The translations under genes and the position numbers were made by a program. Source: Cyathus striatus (lineage: Eukaryota > Basidiomycota > Agaricomycetes > Agaricales > Nidulariaceae). Taken from it: a stretch of DNA of 64,000 nt. Position 1 is the stretch's first letter. The number at the start of each line of letters is the position of its first letter. The stretch covers positions 806,001 through 870,000 of the forward strand of contig JAOVFP010000013.1 in NCBI GenBank assembly GCA_025738555.1, in the 5' to 3' direction. This document shows positions 56,527-64,000 of this stretch, in pieces. A model generated the notes under the pieces. The model ran no database searches. It was not told where the DNA came from and saw only the letters and a program-made list of their open reading frames with translations.

Positions 56527-58091
56527 GTTAGCTGCATAAGATTGATAGTTTCCCTAAAAATAGATGAATAGGTACAGTGCCGTTTGATCAATTCGCATCA
56601 CCATATGATATATAAGCCTTGAAGTAATTGGAGAGAAGTAAGGACTGCTAGATGAGTGATACTTCTGTTCCCCACAGACAGGGTAACACAGACAGACACA
56701 GACAATCGGTTTAAGACATATTTTCGAGATAGATAAGCACATATAGCGATTAAAACGTTAAAGTAACAATGTTCACATGGCTTTAATCTACTATTTGAAT
56801 ATCATTTCTCTTTGAACTGTTAACACCTTGAATTTATAAGACTATTGTTAAGTTACAAGTACAATTGCTCAGAATAAAGTATTACTACAGTATATAGTAC
56901 TTCTAGTCTCATAGTTTACTTGTACTCTTGCTGTAGCACTATCAACATGTTCAGCCAAAGTCCAGCTGGAGTCCGTCAGGAATGGGGGGGCAAGCATAAA
57001 GACCTCAGATTTTGTATGACCGAAAATTTCAGTTCATTGTTCTGTTCATGGCCCATTTTAGTGCATGACATCATTCAAATTTGTTCATGCCCTTTAAAAC
57101 CAAACTATCAGACTTGTGAGGAGCAAACTTAATTAGTGTATATATAATTGACAGACAGTACCAATAAAAATAAAAATGTTATAATAACGAATGCTCCTAA
57201 TGTTACATTAAAGACAAAATTTGGCCTTAAACTCCTCTAGAACTTCGGTTGGGGGAGAATTTTTTTTTAAAAAACACAACATACACAACAGAAATTTGCA
57301 AGGAACATTAGAAATACTGTACATACATCTAATAATGAAAAAACAATTTTTTGTGTCCAATTTCAGCCCTTTTTGTTTCCCTGAACCTTTGTTTGATGCT
57401 CTTTGGGATGTGTGACTGAACAATCAGTCGAAATGATCCAGTATCATGCAGCATTTGGACTCAAATGCAGAAGGGATAGAACTAAATCAAGATGCCAATG
57501 AGATGTCAATGTACAAGGTGGGGCCACTAGGTGGACTCGAACTTTCCACTAAAGCAGAATCAGAATGTACTTACCTTGGCTGAGGTTTTGGGCAATATGA
57601 GATACCAGTGGAATGCAGTATGAGAAGTAAAAGAAAAATGTATTGTATTCATTTGTATCTTATGAGCACTAAGTAGTGGGCTAATAGTTCTAATAGTACA
57701 TTGTAAAGAAATTTTGAGTGAATCACCATGATTTTGAAGCCATTTTTTTGATATGTTATATTTGCTGTACCTCTGTTCAATAACATCACCATTTACATTA
57801 GGCCTTCCTCTCAATCTAATGTTCAATTAAGATTAGTATGTTTGTAATAAGAGAGAGGATGTATGGAATCAAAGAAACAGCATTGGTCCCGATCGGCAAG
57901 TGTCAGTGCACACTTCCCTCCAGAGTCCAATTCTCACCACTCCAATACACTTCACAACCACTCTATAAATGTGATCTTTTAAAAGTACACAGACCAACAG
58001 AAAAAGACATCATACAAGAAAATGTGTAATATAAAGTGTTTACACTGCACCCTTCAGGGTTAAGTGACGATTACAAGCAGCAATTGCTAGC
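56527..58091. other. Intergenic, no gene supported
   Basis: Minus-strand frames at 57208-57423 and 57560-57826 have no recognised motif. Sequence near 56947 and the inverse of 57425 share a weak GTTCAGYCA start, insufficient to call a MITE. Confidence 0.4.
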
Positions 58092-58377
58092 AGACCACCA
58101 CCCTCCATATTTCCTTCCCCCCCTCCCTCTCCCACCACCAAAAGCTACGTAAGTTTACAAACCACCAAATTCCTCCCAAGAAGGCCCCACATTGTCATCA
58201 CCAACCAGAATGCATTGACCACCAACACCAGTGGCACCACCACATGAGCCACCTGATTGTTGGTTTTTGACTACCTGTTTTATGGGAGGGGTGTTAGTTA
58301 GGTTGAAAAGAGAGGAAGAGGAGAAGAGAAAGAGATAGAAGAGGCTCGAACGAGATTGAAACACAGAGGCAATTGGG
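58092..58377 (+). repeat. Repeat V, copy 1, left of FB3
   Basis: Homologous, in the same orientation, to 62958-63275: ACCAAATTCCTCCCAAGAAG versus ACCAAACTCCTCCCAAGAAG, and TTGTTGGTTTTTGACTACCT versus TTGTTGGTTTTGACTACCTG. It ends at the left end of FB3. Confidence 0.75.
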
Positions 58378-61300
58378 GAGTGGTGTTAGCCAAAATTATC
58401 ATAAAAATGTAGTGTTTTATGATTGCCGCAATCATAAATAATGATCACCTTCATGATTACACATTTTGAGAGCTTATCCACCTACTAATACTAAATCTAA
58501 TGGTGATCATAAGTGATCATTGGCTATTTTGAAGTGAATATTACTACTGTAGGTCTATTGTAATATGGTGATCATATGTGATCATTGGCTATTTTGAAGT
58601 GAATATTACTACTGTAGGTCTATTGCAACATGGTGATCATATGTGATCATTAGCTATTTGAAGTGAATATTATTATATTGTAATGTGGTGATCATATGTG
58701 ATCATTAGCTATTGAAGTGAATATTACTATATTGTAATGTGGTGATCATATGTGATCATTGACTTATTTTGAATTGAAAATTATTACCATATACACAATC
58801 ATTGTTACTAATTGGATATTGCTATTGTAGGTCATGTCACATTTGTCATGATCTTCCCGCATGTCACATATGTCCCACGCTTCACACAATTCCCGCGCAT
58901 CACGTTTGTCACGTTCTCCATGCGTGTCACATATTTCCCGCACTTCTAATAATTCTCGCACTCCACATCATTCCCGTGCACTAGATAATTCCCACGCACC
59001 GCGCTTGTCACGTTCTTCCTGCGCGTCACGATTGTCACGTTTTTTACACGCGTCACAATTGTCACGCTTTTACACACGTCGCGATCGTCACGCTTTTCAC
59101 ACACTTCATGGCCGTCACACATTTATGGCTGTCACAATTGTCAAGCCTTTACATGTCATATTCATCAACACTAGTGTTGGCATAATTAGTTAATGGTGGT
59201 CATACTATACACTATTCAATCTATATATGAGTTCATCAAATATTGATGGGGTCCCAACAGGTGTGCAATGACAATTGTTCCCATACCTTTCATGATCTAG
59301 GAATAAGAGTATTGTGTGACACCATATTTAATTCTCAGTTCATTGCTTAGCAATGTAATTCAGTCTTTTACATTGACTAGTCATTGATTGATCTGTCAAC
59401 TGTCAATCATTGACACATACTTTTTTGAAAGATGAGGTCTGATCCTGTTGATAACATTGTTGCACATGACTATAGAGAAATGATATTACATTTTTTTAGA
59501 CAAGAGAGGCAAAGGGACAAAGGGGCCCTTCAGTAAAGAGAATGAGAAAAGAAGGCAATGACATAATTAACACTAAGCCAAAGAACAAAAAAGTAAGTAA
59601 ATAACAGCCACTGAGCAAGAAAGTACAAAGAAGTACAAAAGTGAGTTTTCAGATATCAGAATGAATACTAATACTAAAAGAGTGAGTAGAAGTGAAACTG
59701 ATTGAGACACAATAAGATAGTTTTTATTAACTCCCCATTTCAATAAAACATAGAAAACTATCATGTAGTTATGTAGAGTCAGCAGTTATATGATTTGGTA
59801 ATGTGTGTTGAAGATATTAGTATAATCAATGGCCAATGCAAGAATCATAATCAACTATAGGCTGTAATGTGTAATTTTAATGTAATGTGGAATCACATCT
59901 ATTCACTATCTATTCATATGTGATAAACATGCAAGGTTCTATATTCTTCTCTGTCTGGTATATATCGCATTTGTCACACTTTTACAGATGTCACATGTGT
60001 CACACTTTCACAGATGTCACAAATGTCACACCTTCGCATATGTCACACTGTCGCATGCGTCATACTTTCATATATGTCACATATGTCACACTTTCGCATA
60101 TGTCACGGTGTCGCATATGTCACGGTGTCGCATATGTCACGGTGTCGCATATGTCACGCATTCACAAATATCACAAATGTTACACTTTCACATATGTCAC
60201 ACTTCCGCATATGTCACAAATGTCACAAATGTTATACTTTCACAGATGTCACACACTTTCTCATATGTCACACATGTTCGCATATGTCACACTTTCCCAT
60301 ATGTCACATATATTACACTTGTTACACTTGTTATATTTGCTTTGTATGACACTCCTGTCATGTAGTCACATATGTCACACCATATCTATTACAACCATCA
60401 TACTCATCACATGTCATACACCCCTTATGTGTCAATATTACACCTGTTACATTCTCACATCTGTCACACATATCACACTTCATTCTCATGACACCCTTGG
60501 TAAAAAGCAAAATTGGATATATCTCACACAGAGTCAAATGTAAGTCAAATATAAGGATCAAAAGTGAAACATGGTTGAACAATAGTGACACCTAACATGT
60601 GGTTACATTTGACTCTGTGTGATATTAACCAATTTTGAATTTTACCAAGTATCATCTTGATTTGTCAAGGTACTCTCTGTTAAAAAGTAAAATTACACCA
60701 CAGTTACAGACTCTCCTACCATTCTTGAAACCCTTGACAGCTTGTTATCTGCTGCAACACATATCATACATGTCACATGAAAAGGTTACATGAAAAGTGC
60801 TCACCTAGTGATTTATGTGCATTACAAATTATATGACAAAGACACTAGACTACTTTAAGAGAATCATATTTCTTCCACTATTTACCTGTGTTTGGTTGAA
60901 TTCAACATTCATAGCACTAGGCAAAAATCACATTATATCAATACTACTTTCTGGCAATCACAATGTTATGTTTTAATTAGTCTATCAGATTCTATAGTAG
61001 ATATAACTGTACTTAGATTCTAATTTTGTCTAACCAACCTTAAGCATGTTCAGTAACCTGGTCTGGTTATGTTGTCTTATCTATATCTTCTATTCAGTTA
61101 TTGCTTCTATTATCACATCACTTATATTTTGTCACACTTTCCATTAGCCAATCAGATATTTATTTCTTGATTGATTATTGGGGTATATGATTTCTTGTGT
61201 CCCTCTTAGCAGTACTCACTACTGTTCAATCTTCATTGTTACAGAATTGTACAGTATTACAAATGAGAGATGTGTGACCTGTGAATAAAATGTGAATAAA

Positions 61301-62913
61301 TGTGATGTGTTGGGATATGTGACATGTATGTGTTTGATTGGCAAGATTGACAGCCTTGACTGGGTTATGGGGGTGTATAATATTGGAGCACTCCTGTCAG
61401 TGACAAGCCTGGTAGTGAACAAAGTGTGACAGATGTAAGAATCTAACAGGTGTAATATTGACATATAAGAGATGTATGACATGTGATAAGTATAATGGTT
61501 GTAACAGGTGTGGTGTAATATGAATTTGGAAATGTGACATATGTAACTATATAATAGGAGTGTCATACAAGTAAATGTGATGGGGGTGACATATATAAGA
61601 GTGTGACAAATGTGACAAGTGTAGCATATGTAAAAGTATGATATAGAGTTATATAGTGTGACAAGTGTGATATATATGCAACATATATAAAAGTATGACA
61701 TAGTGTGACACCTTTGACATCTGTGAAAGTGTGACATCCATAACAAATGTGACAAATGTGAACATGTGTGATACCTGTGACATCTCTGAAAGTGTGACAT
61801 ATGCGACAGTATGATGTATTGAGAAAGTATGTGACATATACGAATGTGTGACACCTGTAACATGTGTGAAAGTGTAACATTTGTGACATTTGTAACATAT
61901 GCGGAAGTGTGACATCTCTGAAAGTGTGACATTTGTGACATATGTGAAAGTGTGACACGTGTGACATATGCGACAGTGTGATGTATGCGAAAGTGTGACA
62001 TATGCGGAAGTGTGACATTTGTGAAAGTGTGACATTTGTGAATGCGTGACATATGCGAAAGTGTGACATATGCGGAAGTGTGACATATGCGGAAGTGTGA
62101 TATATGCGGAAGTGTGACATTTGTGAAAGTGTGACACATGTGACATATATGAAAGTGTGACGTATGCGACAGTGTGACATATGCGAATGTGTGACATTTG
62201 TGACATCTGTGAAAGTGTGACACATGTGACATCTGTAAAAGTGTGACAAATGCGATATATGTGACATCTGTGACATCTGTGACGCGTGTGACATCCATAA
62301 CAAACGTGACATCTGTGACATACACAATGCATGTGACATATATAATCACTTATGATCACTTACGAATCCATTAGTACCACTAATAATCCATTATGCCACC
62401 TAGATCACCTAATGATCACATATGATTACTTATGAATCTATTAGTATCACTATTAACCCATTACACCACTTAGATCACCTAATGATCACTTATGATCACT
62501 TACAAATCCATTATGCCACCTAAATCACCTAATGATCATATATGATCACTTACAAATCCATTAGTATCACTAATAACCCATTACACTACCTAGATCACCT
62601 AATGATCACTTATAATCACTTACAAATCCATTAGTACCACTAATATCTCATTATGCCACCTGCACCACCTAATGATCACTTATGATTATTTACAAATCCA
62701 TTAGAACAAGTAATAGTCTATAGAAACCCATCAGTACTAGTATTCACCCCAATACACCACCTATATCCCTAAATGATCATTTATGATCACTACTACAATC
62801 ACTAATAGTATAGAACACTATATAATTTAGAGGTGATCATAAAACTCCATGCTTATAAGAACACATGATCATATAGCCAGGAGTTAATATGAAAATATTT
62901 GCTGACACTACTC
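58378..62913 (+). mobile_element. Foldback element FB3, 4.5 kb, diverged
   Basis: The left end is GAGTGGTGTTAGCC. The right end is the inverse of GAGTAGTGTCAGC. No target duplication is visible. Left arm: hairpin, about 60-bp TGATCATATGTGATCATT units (58500-58790), a CCCGCGC/TCACG block (58850-59160), a spacer, then a 17-bp array (59950-60480). Right arm: array (61260-62340), then ATCACCTAATGATCACTTAT units (62340-62800) and an AACTCC...GGAGTT hairpin. The centre (60481-61260) and the 59161-59950 spacer are not coding. The unit is TATGTCACACTTTCGCA or CATATGTCACGGTGTCG instead of the 18-bp ACGCGT type. Confidence 0.75.
59690..59880 (+). repeat. FB3 spacer segment homologous to the FB2 loop
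   Basis: GTAGAAGTGAAACTGATTGA, ATGTAGTTATGTAGAGTCAG and GTGTTGAAGATATTAGTATA correspond in order to 47215-47400 of FB2. Upstream, at about 59385-59445, a more decayed match to the 18S-derived part may exist. Confidence 0.6.
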
Positions 62914-62957
62914 ATACACTGACTCTTTGAAAGGCTAAGTAACGTTTGAAAATTGTA

Positions 62958-63275
62958 TGCACACCAGAACAGCATATCTCCCCCCTTCCTCCCCACTTAA
63001 TACAATTCACAGCCCACCAAACTCCTCCCAAGAAGGTCCCACATCCTCATTGCCCACCTAAACACCCTAACCACCGACGCCAGTGGCATCTGCCCCACCC
63101 GACGCACTGTCCCATGAGCCATCTGAAAGTTGTTGGTTTTGACTACCTGTTGTTGGGAGGGAGGAAGGGTTGATTCGGTTAGAGAGAGGGGAGAAAGGAA
63201 GGACAGAAGGTAGAAATATGAGGAGAAAGGGAGAGTCCCCAGCACAACACAACGTAGTGCGTGAGACACATTGAC
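62958..63275 (+). repeat. Repeat V, copy 2, right of FB3
   Basis: Same orientation as copy 1 at 58092-58377; see that entry. Non-coding as far as I can see. Confidence 0.75.
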
Positions 63276-63525
63276 ACAGCCAGGAACACGGAAGTTATGG
63301 ATACGAAGCAAAGCCCCACCCAGCCACAGCAGTCCCAACAAATGCCCAACCGTGCACACACAACGCGTGGAGGATGAAGGAGGGGAGATCGAAAGCTTGC
63401 ACAGCTTCAATGAACAACAATCATGTATATGGCCGTACAGCCACAATCCCAACCCAACCCAACCCAACGAAGGTCCAAAAACCAGAGCCAGCTCAATACC
63501 AACACCAACGGGAGTTGCATCGTAC
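63276..63525. other. Intergenic, nothing recognised
   Basis: No supported gene. A short AACCC run (CCCAACCCAACCCAACCCAA, about 63447-63466) is present but is too short to be a telomeric repeat. Confidence 0.4.
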
Positions 63526-64000
63526 ACTCCAACCAGCCTGAATCTCATACCTCCCAATGCCTAAAGCGCCCACACACCTGATAGCCTCCAAATGGATGAC
63601 ATGTATGCACACCTCAAGTGCATACACCCAACTCTACACCACATTGCGCATGAAGGAGCATGAAGATGGAGGATCAGGAGGAACGTGGGAGTCAGTACGA
63701 CACAGGGGACGACGGGAACGAGCAGCATTAGTGATCCCAAATTCATCACAAACGCATAGCTGACCCTGCCCAACCCGTCCACGATGCACCAGCCAACCAA
63801 GGTGCAGCTGTGGTCACAACGCAGTGCAAGAACAATAGAGCCAGCACTTGCACTTGCATGAGCCAGGGCCGTCCACCAGCTCCCCACACCTAACCCCCAA
63901 TGCCTTGAAGCTTGGCACACAGAGGATGGGTTTCAAAAGTCGAGAGCCAATGACTCCAACAGGGAACGAGATCAAGTGTCGCAAAAGTGCATACCCACTT
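63526..64000 (+). repeat. Dispersed repeat W, copy 2
   Basis: Counterpart of 648-1125, same orientation, continuing to the end of the window. Confidence 0.7.

Noticed and set aside
56946..57425. Possible 480-bp hairpin MITE
   Set aside because: Only a short ATGTTCAG match between the ends; inner sequence does not pair convincingly.
63447..63466. Telomeric repeat (CCCAA)n
   Set aside because: Only about four units, with no adjacent telomere-like sequence.

Overview
The window looks like nuclear DNA from a mushroom-forming basidiomycete (Agaricomycetes), from a repeat-dominated, gene-poor part of the genome. The evidence is many short introns of about 45-60 bp with GT/AG ends, a NACHT-WD40 (NWD2-type) protein gene of the kind expanded in Agaricomycetes, KDZ transposases of the basidiomycete CxC5/CxC6 type, hAT, Harbinger and Ty3/gypsy remnants, and no bacterial gene organisation. 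The only host-type gene I can support as intact is the NACHT-WD40 gene at 6821-9496. Almost everything else is mobile DNA.

Layout. 1-1.4 kb: intergenic DNA with a dispersed repeat (W) that recurs at the far right end. 2.1-5.5 kb: a 14-exon hAT transposase killed by four in-frame TGA codons. 6.8-9.5 kb: the NACHT-WD40 gene. 9.5-14.3 kb: retrotransposon debris, including a solo LTR with a perfect 5-bp target duplication. 14.32-27.95 kb: a four-level nest. A terminal-inverted-repeat element D (ends TGGGGATCACCAATC, coiled-coil protein) is split by an 11.2-kb KDZ element (copy A), which is itself split by a 3.2-kb foldback palindrome (FB1) and by a solo LTR. 28-34.3 kb: debris, a MITE and low-complexity DNA. 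34.50-42.55 kb: KDZ copy B, inverted relative to A, with an 8-bp target duplication and an uninterrupted homologue of its target at 13.1-13.7 kb. 43.7-56.5 kb: a diverged relative of the KDZ accessory gene (copy C) and a minisatellite holding a second foldback (FB2), between two matching inverted ends. A tRNA-like element, a Ty3/gypsy 3' half with its LTR and a Harbinger fragment lie inside the same interval. 58.4-62.9 kb: a third foldback (FB3). 63-64 kb: the W repeat again.

How the parts relate. The KDZ element carries a minisatellite, then a Ser/Lys/Glu-rich accessory gene, then a CxC5/CxC6 KDZ transposase, and subterminal arrays of a CTCACTGGACTCTC-like motif. The accessory gene is recognisable in three copies, with splice positions and phases conserved. 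It could be spliced in frame onto the transposase. Copy A has an intact accessory gene but a dead transposase. Copy B has an intact transposase but a frameshifted accessory gene. The foldbacks are giant palindromes made of tandem 17-18-bp units. The loop of FB2 contains a clear relic of the 5' end of 18S rRNA. In-frame stops in the dead elements are mostly TGA where Arg (CGA) is expected, suggesting C-to-T mutation at CpG.

Limits: exon boundaries were read by eye, family names come from recognised motifs, and no database search was possible.
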